Translations under genes and position numbers: made by a program
Shown here: one piece after another, positions 35,452 to 42,710 of the stretch
Position numbering within the stretch: the stretch's first letter is position 1
Layout of the letters: every line of letters begins with the position of its first letter
Notes under the pieces: generated by a model
Told to the model about the DNA's origin: nothing
The model's database searches: none
What the model saw: the letters and a program-made list of their open reading frames with translations, nothing else
Assembly (NCBI GenBank): GCA_018400715.1
Contig: JAGYME010000009.1
Span: 1-43,717 of the forward strand
DNA: 43,717 nt
DNA from: Candidatus Bipolaricaulota bacterium
GTDB lineage: Bacteria; Bipolaricaulota; Bipolaricaulia; M55B111
Direction: 5' to 3'

Positions 35452-36263
35452 GAGGAGTCCCTGAAACATGGAGCTTGTACTCTGCTACATTGAGGAAAGA
35501 ATGTTATCTCTACCCCCCTGGAAGTAAGACCTCTTATAACGTCAAGAGTAGGGGAATCAACTGAGAGGTCGAGGACGTTGTACTGCAACATCAAGCGATC
35601 GTCCTCCCCGAGACCTTCAACCGCGAGGAGCGGCTCGATATCCCTAATCATATTTTTTGACAGGTCGAGGAAACTCAAGCGGGACATTTTGGATAGCGGA
35701 GATATGTCTGTAAGCTTGTTTCTAGAAAGATCAACTAGCTCCAACTTTTTCATGAGGCCGATTCCCTCCAGTGATTCTAGCCTGTTAAAGTCAAAGTATA
35801 GTTCCTCCAGGTCCTCTAATCCGCCGAGGGCAGGAAACTCATGAAAACTGTTGTGGGAAAGGACCAACACCTCCAGACGGTTAAGGGCGCCAACCCCTGA
35901 TAGGTCGGATTTATGCAGGTGAGAATCAGTTATCTGTAAATTGGTTAACTCGTCAAGCCCGAAAATTATCTCCATGTCCACGAAGGGATCCAAGTTATCT
36001 AGATAGAGTTCTTCGAGATTTTCAGCGTAACCCAGACCCTTCAGAGACTCAACGTCGCTTGCTCTAAGCGTTCGAAGCTCGAGCAAATCGTGGGGAGTTA
36101 TCTCTTCACCTTCCAGCCCAAGTTCCTCCCTGATGGCAGCCCTCAGCCCGGGGTCAGAGACTAAAAGGTCCTCGCCGTAGCAGGAAACCGTACCGAAGAA
36201 GATTGCAACCCCAAAGGCTAAGGAGAGAGCGAGAAAATATTTACGTTTAGATTCATTCTTCAT
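35448..36263 (-). CDS. Exported leucine-rich-repeat protein
   Basis: The ~271-residue protein has a signal peptide (cut near VSC or CYG) and an internalin-like cap (VSDPGLRAAIREELG, ITPHDLLEL). About six to seven 22-residue LRRs follow at roughly 65-235, for example LEELYLDNL, LEVLVLSHN, LELVDLSRNKLTDISPL and LSFLDLSKNMI. The C-terminus has two Cys. No LPxTG or membrane anchor is seen. LRR proteins bind other proteins or glycans at the surface. It is first in a leftward pair with the lamin-tail gene (4-bp GTGA overlap). Start at 36263 is chosen for the signal peptide; the SD is weak. Confidence 0.8.
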   Translation of the reverse strand: MKNESKRKYFLALSLAFGVAIFFGTVSCYGEDLLVSDPGLRAAIREELGLEGEEITPHDLLELRTLRASDVESLKGLGYAENLEELYLDNLDPFVDMEIIFGLDELTNLQITDSHLHKSDLSGVGALNRLEVLVLSHNSFHEFPALGGLEDLEELYFDFNRLESLEGIGLMKKLELVDLSRNKLTDISPLSKMSRLSFLDLSKNMIRDIEPLLAVEGLGEDDRLMLQYNVLDLSVDSPTLDVIRGLTSRGVEITFFPQCSRVQAPCFRDSS

Positions 36264-36278
36264 GGGTCTCACTAACTT

Positions 36279-36309
36279 AGTATAACAGAGATCGAGGTGT
36301 AATTAACAA
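36279..36309 (-). promoter_or_regulatory. Promoter of the LRR-lamin-tail unit
   Basis: TATACT (minus strand, 36284-36279) lies just upstream of the LRR start, with TTGTTA (36309-36304) at a long 19-nt spacing. Leader would be very short. Confidence 0.4.
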
Positions 36310-36378
36310 CGTCGTACGTCAAGTGCTTAGAGCGGTATTTCCCTGAGGGGCTACCAGAAAAGGCGAGTTCGCTGCAAC

Positions 36379-36407
36379 TTGACAGGCCGACTTACTTATG
36401 CTATGTT
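36379..36407 (+). promoter_or_regulatory. Promoter of the rightward small beta gene
   Basis: Perfect TTGACA (36379-36384), 17-nt spacer and TATGTT (36402-36407) define a start near 36414. The leader of about 135 nt contains the structured element listed next. Confidence 0.6.
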
Positions 36408-36449
36408 TAATCTATAACTATTGTTAATTAGTTATCGGTCGACGGAGTA

Positions 36450-36540
36450 GGCCCTATTTACAAGGGTAACCCTTCCGAAAGGGAGATTCACAAAGTCACA
36501 GACCCTACCGTCACACGGTGGCGCGGGTGGCTGGGCTGCA
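36450..36540 (+). ncRNA. Structured leader resembling the c-di-GMP-I (GEMM) riboswitch
   Basis: The RNA can fold into a three-way junction. P1 is 36450-36454 with 36533-36537. P2 is CTTCC/GGGAG capped by a GAAA tetraloop (36472-36485). P3 stacks AGTC/GGCT, ACCC/GGGT and ACCG/CGGT (36494-36532). A GNRA-capped P2, a tall P3 and segments ACAAAGTCACAG and GGCTGGGCTGC at the right spacing recall GEMM-I (GCAAAGCCAC and AGCCGGGTTGCC). Several consensus bases differ, so it is a variant, another class, or a chance resemblance. An alternative AAGGG/CCCTT hairpin (36462-36474) would disrupt P2. The start codon of the exported beta protein follows only 8 nt later, so control of translation is plausible. 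Confidence 0.4.
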
Positions 36541-36547
36541 AAAGGGT

Positions 36548-37105
36548 ATGAATATTTTCCACAACAGCGCTTACAACTGGGTTCCAGTAATTTCGGCTCT
36601 TTTCCTCATCTTCCTTATATCCCTATTATCTCACCCGGGAAAGGCAACCGGAGTAAACGTCGTGAACGTAAACGCCAGGATCAAGCCCGTACAAATCATA
36701 AGGACCAAACGCGACGACAGTGACCCGGCGCGAAATTCGTTGGTTACCAGCCTCGAACTCGATTCAGCCCAACATGACAAAAAAGAGGCGGTAACGCTGG
36801 TCGATGAAATTAGCTTTGAAATCGGGAGTAACAAGCGCTGGTCCCTGCTCGTAAAGGGCGAAGAAATCTCGATGCTTGAGGACGAGCTTAAGGGCCGTGG
36901 TTGGGAACTGGAGGATGCTTTTCTCTCGACGGAAGGGGAAAGACATGAACTGGGGGACGACTTCACCGAAATCGATAGCGGGAAGAACGGAAGTTTCAAG
37001 ATTACCCTCACTTGCACGCTAATCCTGGAACCTACAGGTGACCAATATACACCCAGCCCATCGCTGGACGGTCTGGACAGCAAAATTGCCTTCCAGGTAA
37101 AATAA
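36548..37105 (+). CDS. Secreted beta-rich protein, distant third paralogue
   Basis: The 185-residue protein has a signal peptide (core VISALFLIFLISLL, cut near KATG). The mature start VNVVNVNARIKPVQI resembles the SVEVNARIGAKLI start of paralogue A, and the C-terminal FKITLTCTLILEP to IAFQVK resembles its last strands. The middle differs. Beta-rich, Asp/Glu-rich, one Cys in the mature part. No named family is recognised. A GTG 30 nt upstream is in frame but lies inside the leader helix P3, so the ATG is preferred although GGG lies only one base before it. It is divergent from the LRR gene. Confidence 0.6.
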   Translation: MNIFHNSAYNWVPVISALFLIFLISLLSHPGKATGVNVVNVNARIKPVQIIRTKRDDSDPARNSLVTSLELDSAQHDKKEAVTLVDEISFEIGSNKRWSLLVKGEEISMLEDELKGRGWELEDAFLSTEGERHELGDDFTEIDSGKNGSFKITLTCTLILEPTGDQYTPSPSLDGLDSKIAFQVK

Positions 37106-37123
37106 TCTTCGAACTCCTCTATT

Positions 37124-37152
37124 TTGCTCCTGGCCGACGGGAATCCTGTAAT
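37124..37152 (+). promoter_or_regulatory. Promoter of the dacB-like gene
   Basis: TTGCTC (37124-37129), a 17-nt spacer and TGTAAT (37147-37152) lie 80 nt upstream of the start codon. The -10 box matches five of six positions, the -35 three. Confidence 0.4.
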
Positions 37153-37215
37153 TGATGCGGCCCCCTTTCCTTTTCATTCGCAATTGCAATTCTCGGCCTT
37201 CTGACTTACCTTCTA

Positions 37216-37229
37216 CCTGTGATCACAGG
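37216..37229. promoter_or_regulatory. 14-bp perfect palindrome covering the dacB SD
   Basis: CCTGTGATCACAGG ends two bases before the ATG. As RNA it forms a CCTGT/ACAGG hairpin that buries the only SD-like AGG. As DNA it contains a TGTGA/TCACA pair without the 6-bp gap of CRP sites. Confidence 0.4.
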
Positions 37230-37231
37230 AC

Positions 37232-38500
37232 ATGAAGAGACTCTTTAGAACCACCCTAGGTCTGCTCTTGGCATTTTGTTTGGTGTGGGTCCTAGGAAGC
37301 ACCGTCCAACCGGCAAGCTTGGAGGCCCTCCGAGTACCGGAGCTCATAAGAAAACACGGGCTGGAAGATTCCTACGTCGGCTTCATAGTGCGGTCAATGA
37401 AGACGGGCGAGACCGTCCTGGAGCGGAACGCGAACAAGTACTTTGTACCAGGCTCGAACCAGAAGTTAATTACGACCTGGCTGGCTCTATCCGAACTGGG
37501 ACCTACCTACACCTACAAGACAAGAGTGTACCTCAGGTCGGGCGCGAGCCTAAACTCCGGAAACCCTGACTCGGGGATACTGATCAAGGGTGGTGGGGAT
37601 CCAACGCTCACGGCGGACCGAATCGCCTCCGGGATCGCAGGTGTCCTGGGTAATCAGGAAAAGAAGTTTTCCGGAGGTCTAATATTAGATCAATCGAAAT
37701 TTGATAACCAATACTTTGGTTCCGGGTGGATGTGGGACGACGAAAACAACTTTATCCTGCCCCTCTCAGTTGAGACGCTAAAGTACGAACTCGACTCACC
37801 ACACGACACGGATAAGGTCATAGGGAAAATTGGATCAAAGATCAAATCGGCCCTCTCTGAACATAAGGTCATCCTTTCCGGGGGAATATCCTCGTGGGAG
37901 TTGGGTTCGGGGTGGAGGCGGGTACTGACAATCGAGTCCAAACCGTTGATACAAATTCTCGAGGAGATGAACCGGCACAGCATCAACTTTTACGCCGACA
38001 TGATCTGGAAGACCATCGGGGCGGAGAAGAACGGTAAGGGCAGTTTCCAATCGACTGCTGAAGTCGCTAAGGCGAGTCTGGCAAAGACAGGAATAGAGGT
38101 AGACCTGACGTTCGTGGACGGCTCCGGTCTTTCACGGTACAACGTGTTTACACCCCACCAGCTCAACCAACTCCTCTCGCATGTCTTTGCTCGACCAGCT
38201 CTGGACGACGGGAACTCGCTCGGCCATTCCTATTACCTCTGGGCCTACGAAAACGACCGCAACCTGTTTACTTCAACCCTTCCCGCATGGGGTACGGGGA
38301 CTTTAACTTCCCGGAGATATGATTTACCCGTAAAGGCAAAGACGGGGACGCTGGAGGACAGTTCGACTCTGTCCGGCTATCTGAAGACGGGGAGCGACGT
38401 GCTCGCTTTCACGATAATGGTCAATAGGGTCCGGAAGGTCGAAGACGCTAGAGGGTTCCAGGACGAACTGCTAAAACGGATGCTAGAGTTAAGTCAGTAG
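37232..38500 (+). CDS. dacB: D-alanyl-D-alanine carboxypeptidase/endopeptidase (PBP4, family S13)
   Basis: This penicillin-binding protein trims or cleaves peptidoglycan cross-links in the periplasm. The 422-residue product has a signal peptide (about 1-28), the SxxK motif S75-N-Q-K78, the SxN motif (SIN, residues 250-252) and the KTG box (370-372), all in order. It is shorter than E. coli PBP4 (about 477), with a reduced insert between SxxK and SxN. No gene pairing; it is convergent with the MBL-fold gene. Confidence 0.9.
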   Translation: MKRLFRTTLGLLLAFCLVWVLGSTVQPASLEALRVPELIRKHGLEDSYVGFIVRSMKTGETVLERNANKYFVPGSNQKLITTWLALSELGPTYTYKTRVYLRSGASLNSGNPDSGILIKGGGDPTLTADRIASGIAGVLGNQEKKFSGGLILDQSKFDNQYFGSGWMWDDENNFILPLSVETLKYELDSPHDTDKVIGKIGSKIKSALSEHKVILSGGISSWELGSGWRRVLTIESKPLIQILEEMNRHSINFYADMIWKTIGAEKNGKGSFQSTAEVAKASLAKTGIEVDLTFVDGSGLSRYNVFTPHQLNQLLSHVFARPALDDGNSLGHSYYLWAYENDRNLFTSTLPAWGTGTLTSRRYDLPVKAKTGTLEDSSTLSGYLKTGSDVLAFTIMVNRVRKVEDARGFQDELLKRMLELSQ

Positions 38501-38516
38501 ACTGATTACAAGTATC

Positions 38517-39191
38517 TTACCTCAACCGCCTGATCGCTTCGGGGTCGTAAGGGCCACCGTGAGAAGGGTAAATCGTCTTTGGTCCGTACGAGAGTACTCT
38601 GTCGATACTGGCCTTCAGTTCATCCGGATCGGTGGCGAAGAACGGCAGGGCTGCCCTACCGACCACGAGAAACTCACCCATGACCAGGTCGCCTACGATA
38701 GCCGTACCGTCCTCGAGCACGACGGAGAGGGAACCGGGAGTATGCCCCGGAGTATGGATTACCTCACCCTCTATGCCAAAAGCCTTCAGGTTGAGCCTGT
38801 CATCTAGAAGACAGTCTGACTCTATCCCCGCTGCATAGTCCGCTTTCCTATCATTTTGAGATACGAAAAGACCGAGGAACTTACCCTTCGCCCCGCGTGG
38901 CTTGACCGGGGGCTCTAGGCCGTCCTGGAATACAGACGCGTCTTCTCGGTGAATCAGGACCTCCGCGCCGGTTAGGCTTTTCAGCCGCTTGATACCCCCT
39001 GCGTGGTCGCGGTGACCGTGTGTGAGGACTATAAGGGAGACGTCCTCCGGCCGGTAACCCATCTCCCTCACGCTGGCCGCTATTTTGTCTCCGTCGCCGG
39101 GGTTCCCCGCGTCGACGAGGACCAACTCGTCGTTATCGCCAACGATAAGGAAGCTCTTCACGATTCTGAGGCCTATCGGCAGTACCTTCAT
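38517..39191 (-). CDS. MBL-fold metallo-hydrolase
   Basis: The 224-residue protein has the metallo-beta-lactamase signature THGHRDH (H58, H60, D62, H63), further ligands in HTPGHTPGS, VGDLVMG and the late YPSHGGP. It is a glyoxalase-II-like or general hydrolase; substrate unknown. ATG 39191 has AAGGGG six bases upstream; the longer ORF adds 13 residues not typical of the fold. It is divergent from the Gfo/Idh/MocA gene. Confidence 0.87.
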   Translation of the reverse strand: MKVLPIGLRIVKSFLIVGDNDELVLVDAGNPGDGDKIAASVREMGYRPEDVSLIVLTHGHRDHAGGIKRLKSLTGAEVLIHREDASVFQDGLEPPVKPRGAKGKFLGLFVSQNDRKADYAAGIESDCLLDDRLNLKAFGIEGEVIHTPGHTPGSLSVVLEDGTAIVGDLVMGEFLVVGRAALPFFATDPDELKASIDRVLSYGPKTIYPSHGGPYDPEAIRRLR

Positions 39192-39334
39192 AGTCATCCC
39201 CTTCAACGCTACTTTTTCCTTCAACCTCATTATATGTGCGAAAGAGCATTATTTTCCAGCGCCAGAAGGAATTCCGGCCGCGAGACACGACTCCCGGAAC
39301 TTTCTCTTTCACTCACATTTCCGTACACTTATGG

Positions 39335-39349
39335 CGATAAAAGTTATCG
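39335..39349. promoter_or_regulatory. Inverted repeat between the MBL and Gfo/Idh/MocA genes
   Basis: CGATAA-aag-TTATCG is a perfect 6-bp dyad lying 5 nt before the SD of the rightward gene in a 176-bp divergent region. It could be an operator. No regulator is adjacent. Confidence 0.3.
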
Positions 39350-39367
39350 ATTATGGAGGTAAAGAAG

Positions 39368-40327
39368 ATGACGTTGAATTTGGGTATTGTTGGACCGGGG
39401 AATATTGCCGATAGGGCGCTGGCTCCCGCGATCAAAAAAACGGCGGAGACCCAACTGTGGAGCGTCACCAGCAGGGTAGAGGCACGGGCACGGCAGTTTG
39501 GGGAGAAACACGGAGCAGTCGCGGAAAATCCCGCGTTCGGAGACTACGAAGAGATGTTGAGAGACCCGGAACTCGACGCCGTGGTGATTTCCGTTCCAGA
39601 CAGAGTACACGCCGAATACGGGATTAAAGCCGCACGGGCCGGCAAGCACGTGTTACTCGAAAAACCGCTGGCTTCCAGCTCTCAGGAGGCGCGGGAGGTC
39701 ACACAGGCATGCAAGGAAGCAGGGGTAACGCTTGGCGTAGCCTACCACCTGAGATGGCACGCGGGACACCGAAAACTATTGAGTTTAGTCCAAGAAGGCG
39801 CGATCGGGGAGGTCCAGCACGTCAGAGCCCACTGGTCGTTCAAGGCGGAAGACGACTCCAACTGGAGAGCCCACGAAGACCTGGGAAGATGGTGGGGGCT
39901 GGCAGCCGTGGGGACGCACTGTCTCAATCTAATTCGATGGGCTGCTTCACCCTCCGGCGGAGAGGTTGTGACGGTCGAAAGCACGATTGCCAACGATTAC
40001 TGGGGGAGTCCTCACGACGAGACCGCCATGGTCAACCTGAAGTTTGAATCCGGGGCGACCGCGGAACTCACGACCTCAGTATTATTTGACTCGGACTCGG
40101 AATTCGCCATATACGGAAGGGACGGGAGCGCGGTGTGTCAAGACACTCTCGGTCCTCACGGCGGGGGAGAGATCAAGCTGCTGGGTGATAAATTAGATTA
40201 CGTACAGGAAAACCCATACGAGGGGGAAATTCGCGACTTCGCCCTCGCCATAAAAGAGGGAAGAAAACCGGAGGTCAGTGGAGAAGAAGGGCTCCGCAAC
40301 GTGGAGATACTGGAGCAGGCCGCGTAA
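39368..40327 (+). CDS. Gfo/Idh/MocA family oxidoreductase
   Basis: The 319-residue protein has a Rossmann NAD(P)-binding domain (GIVGPGNIA, residues 6-14) and the catalytic EKP motif (98-100) followed by the alpha/beta C-terminal domain with the conserved His of AVGTHCLNL. Family members oxidise or reduce sugars, inositols or related compounds; substrate is unknown. The ATG at 39368 is chosen because GGAGGT lies seven bases upstream; the ATG at 39353 overlaps that SD. It stands alone, with tRNA genes downstream on the other strand. Confidence 0.9.
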   Translation: MTLNLGIVGPGNIADRALAPAIKKTAETQLWSVTSRVEARARQFGEKHGAVAENPAFGDYEEMLRDPELDAVVISVPDRVHAEYGIKAARAGKHVLLEKPLASSSQEAREVTQACKEAGVTLGVAYHLRWHAGHRKLLSLVQEGAIGEVQHVRAHWSFKAEDDSNWRAHEDLGRWWGLAAVGTHCLNLIRWAASPSGGEVVTVESTIANDYWGSPHDETAMVNLKFESGATAELTTSVLFDSDSEFAIYGRDGSAVCQDTLGPHGGGEIKLLGDKLDYVQENPYEGEIRDFALAIKEGRKPEVSGEEGLRNVEILEQAA

Positions 40328-40333
40328 GAGTAG

Positions 40334-40410
40334 TGGTACGCCCGGGAGGATTTGAACCCCCGACCTATGGATCCGCAATCCATCGCTCTGTCCAGCTGAG
40401 CTACGGGCGC
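40334..40410 (-). tRNA. tRNA-Arg (anticodon GCG)
   Basis: The complete 77-nt cloverleaf has acceptor GCGCCCG/CGGGCGT (first pair G-U), a D-arm GCTC/GAGC, an anticodon stem ATGGA/TCCAT with loop TTGCGGA, T-arm GGGGG/CCTCC with TTCAAAT, A73 and encoded CCA. The anticodon is at 40376-40374. It would read CGC and CGU. The body is that of normal bacterial tRNA-Arg(ACG), but position 34 is G. Confidence 0.95.
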
Positions 40411-40413
40411 GAG

Positions 40414-40501
40414 TGGCGGAGGAGGTGGGACTCGAACCCACAGGGCCATGCGGCCTTACCGGTTTTCGAGACCGGCTCCTTGCCAATTCGGTCACCCCTC
40501 C
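40414..40501 (-). tRNA. tRNA-Ser (anticodon CGA)
   Basis: The 88-nt gene has acceptor GGAGGGG/CTCCTCC, a long variable arm typical of class II tRNAs, anticodon stem CCGGT/ACCGG with loop CTCGAAA, T-arm GTGGG/CCCAC, G73 and encoded CCA. It reads UCG. It precedes tRNA-Arg by 3 nt on the same strand, so both come from one precursor. Confidence 0.96.
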
Positions 40502-40521
40502 AAGGTTAAATCGTCTAGGTT

Positions 40522-40550
40522 ATGGTATCATCGGGTCGGGTCAAGTTCAA
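40522..40550 (-). promoter_or_regulatory. Promoter of the tRNA-Ser/tRNA-Arg pair
   Basis: On the minus strand TTGAAC (40550-40545), a 17-nt spacer and TACCAT (40527-40522) lie 20 nt before tRNA-Ser. The same boxes and spacing precede the lonB-like gene. Confidence 0.55.
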
Positions 40551-40568
40551 GTTCTACACGGCACTACG

Positions 40569-40595
40569 TTGTAATATTACCGGCCAAACTATAAA
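40569..40595 (+). promoter_or_regulatory. Possible sucD promoter
   Basis: TTGTAA (40569-40574) and TATAAA (40590-40595) have a short 15-nt spacing. They lie 60 nt upstream of sucD and back-to-back with the tRNA promoter. Confidence 0.35.
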
Positions 40596-40654
40596 ATTCA
40601 GTAACCGTGGTCTGAAAGGAGCGGTGCCCTCACCCGCTAAAAAGGAGGAACTAA

Positions 40655-41527
40655 ATGTCTATTCTTATCGACGAAAATTCAAAGGTCCTGGTCCAAGGGA
40701 TAACTGGTGGAGAAGGCCGGTTTCACTCAAAAAAGATGCTCGAATACGGAACGAACGTTTTGGCCGGGGTCACGCCGGGCAAAGGAGGACAGGAAGTAAA
40801 CGGCGTACCGGTATATAACTCAATCAGGGAAGCAAGTGGGGACCACGATATCGACGTTTCGGTAATCTTCGTCCCCGCCCCATTCGCCAAGGACGCGATT
40901 TTGGAGTCGGCTAACAACGGTATAGAGCTAATAGTCTGCATAACTGAGAACGTCCCCGTCCACGACATGACCGAGGTTTATCACTACGTGAGAAATTTTA
41001 CCGACTCACGTCTCATCGGGCCCAACTGTCCGGGCGTAATCTCCCCGGGTAAAAGCAAGGTGGGGATACTGCCAGGAGACGTCTTTGAGCGGGGAAATAT
41101 TGGCATCGTCTCGCGGAGCGGGACGCTGACCTACGAGATAGCGTCGGAACTAACAAATTACGGTCTCGGCCAGTCGACAGTCGTGGGTATCGGTGGCGAT
41201 CGAATTGTAGGTTCAAACTTCATCGATATACTTCAGGAGTTCGATAGTGACCAGGATACGGAGCTCATCGTCCTGGTCGGAGAGATTGGCGGATCGGAAG
41301 AGGAACTCGCCGCCGAGTACGTTTACAGGGAGTTATCGACACCCACGATATCCTACATCGCCGGGTTCAGCGCCCCAAAAGGAAAACGTATGGGACACGC
41401 CGGAGCCATAGTCTCAGGCGAGGAAGGTACGGCCGAAACTAAAGCAAGAGTCCTGGAGGGCCACGAGATCGACGTAGGACGCAGTCCCTCGGAGCTAGCC
41501 GTTATCGCCAGGGACCTCGTCGTCTAG
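40655..41527 (+). CDS. sucD: Succinyl-CoA synthetase alpha subunit
   Basis: The alpha subunit carries the CoA-binding Rossmann domain (VLVQGITGGEGRFH near the start) and the phosphohistidine H248 in GHAGAIVSG. GPNCPGVISP and SRSGTLTYE are standard. Length, 290 residues, is normal. Together with SucC it makes ATP or GTP from succinyl-CoA. AAAGGAGG precedes the ATG. Unusually the beta-subunit gene is on the opposite strand just downstream. Confidence 0.95.
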   Translation: MSILIDENSKVLVQGITGGEGRFHSKKMLEYGTNVLAGVTPGKGGQEVNGVPVYNSIREASGDHDIDVSVIFVPAPFAKDAILESANNGIELIVCITENVPVHDMTEVYHYVRNFTDSRLIGPNCPGVISPGKSKVGILPGDVFERGNIGIVSRSGTLTYEIASELTNYGLGQSTVVGIGGDRIVGSNFIDILQEFDSDQDTELIVLVGEIGGSEEELAAEYVYRELSTPTISYIAGFSAPKGKRMGHAGAIVSGEEGTAETKARVLEGHEIDVGRSPSELAVIARDLVV

Positions 41528-41543
41528 AGACCAGCGTCCCCTT

Positions 41544-42680
41544 TTAGCTTGACTTTACTATCTGATCAGCACCTTCATCGAGGGTGCTGACGGCATTGAT
41601 CCCGTAATCTTCGAGGATCTTCCTTCCGGCGTCTTCGTTCGTGCCAGTAAGCCTGACGATCACCGGGAGGTCAAATTTACGGTCTCCGAGCGCCTCCACG
41701 AGTCCTCTCGCTATCTCGTCACATCTGGTGATACCCCCGAAGATATTGACAAATATCCCACTTATACCTTCCTTCGAGGTAACTATATCGAACGCCTCCT
41801 TGACCAGTTCGGCGTCGGCACCGCCACCAATATCAAGGAAATTTGCCGGCTTCCCACCTTTCTGGCTGAGGACGTCTAGAGTAGACATCACCAGGCCGGC
41901 ACCATTACCGATAACTCCGACCTCGCCTTCTAGTTCAACGTACTGCAGACCAGCTTTCTCCGCGCGACGCTCGATTTCAGTCTTATCGCCCGTCCCTTCG
42001 CTTTCGGGGAGAATAGCTTCCACGTCTTCCATGGACCTGGAGTCATCGTCTATCTTTACCTTGGAATCCAGCGCCAGCAAATCATTTCCCGGCGTGGAGG
42101 CGAGAGGGTTGATCTCTACCAGGGTGGCGCCGAACCGTAAATACGCGGAGTAGAGTTTTTCTATTATCCCGTATAGGGGTTTGAATATGTCGTCGCGGAC
42201 CCCCGACTTGTAGATTAGCTCCCTGATCATGAACGGCTGCAGGCCGATCAAGGGGTCGGGTTCGACCTCGAAGATATTTTCCGGCTTCTCCTCTGCCACC
42301 TGTTCTATATCAACGCCCCCCTCCGGGGAAAATATGATGACCGGGCCCTTTCTGCCGCGGTCCAGGATAACGGAAAGGTAGTATTCCGTCTCTATCTCCA
42401 CCTGCTCGACGACCAGCAGTTTCGAAATCAACTCGCCCTTCAGTTCGCTCGCAAGCAGGCCCCGGGCTATTTCCGCCGCTCCGTCAGGGCTCTCCGCTAC
42501 CTTTATTCCTCCAGCCTTACCACGGCCGCCAACGGGTACCTGCGCCTTGACCACGGTACCTCCCTCCAGTCCGCCGGCGATCTCCCTCACCTCATCGGCG
42601 GTTTCAGCAACCTTACCTCTCGGGAGGGGGATACCAGCATCTTCTAACAGCAGCCGGCCTTCGTACTCGAGTAATCTCAT
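41544..42680 (-). CDS. sucC: Succinyl-CoA synthetase beta subunit
   Basis: The 378-residue protein has the N-terminal ATP-grasp domain (VVKAQVPVGGRGKAGG near 42-57, VEINPLA) and the C-terminal ligase domain with GVIGNGAGLVMSTLDV, ANFLDIGGGA and VNIFGGITRCDEIA. It specifies the nucleotide used and binds succinate. GAGGAGG precedes the ATG. It lies 30 bp downstream of the DASS symporter gene and is convergent with sucD, 16 bp apart. Confidence 0.95.
   Translation of the reverse strand: MRLLEYEGRLLLEDAGIPLPRGKVAETADEVREIAGGLEGGTVVKAQVPVGGRGKAGGIKVAESPDGAAEIARGLLASELKGELISKLLVVEQVEIETEYYLSVILDRGRKGPVIIFSPEGGVDIEQVAEEKPENIFEVEPDPLIGLQPFMIRELIYKSGVRDDIFKPLYGIIEKLYSAYLRFGATLVEINPLASTPGNDLLALDSKVKIDDDSRSMEDVEAILPESEGTGDKTEIERRAEKAGLQYVELEGEVGVIGNGAGLVMSTLDVLSQKGGKPANFLDIGGGADAELVKEAFDIVTSKEGISGIFVNIFGGITRCDEIARGLVEALGDRKFDLPVIVRLTGTNEDAGRKILEDYGINAVSTLDEGADQIVKSS
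41566..41590. terminator. Stem-loop inside the 3' end of sucC
   Basis: TCAGCACC (41566-41573) and GGTGCTGA (41583-41590) form a perfect 8-bp stem with a 9-nt loop. It is inside sucC coding sequence, 39 nt beyond the sucD stop, and may serve as the end of the sucD transcript. No T-run follows. Confidence 0.35.
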
Positions 42681-42710
42681 TATGCCTCCTCGTATCCGTT
42701 TTTGTCATAA

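Noticed and set aside
36420-36547. TPP riboswitch in the leader of the beta protein
   Set aside because: The CTGAGA and related conserved TPP segments are missing; the GEMM-like pattern fits better.
36631-37083. 150-codon leftward ORF opposite the rightward beta protein gene
   Set aside because: Serine-rich shadow of an acidic coding frame; no SD or signal, while the other strand has promoter and signal peptide.
40334-40501. tRNA-associated attachment site or integrated element
   Set aside because: No repeated tRNA 3' fragment, integrase or foreign-looking DNA is seen around the tRNA pair.
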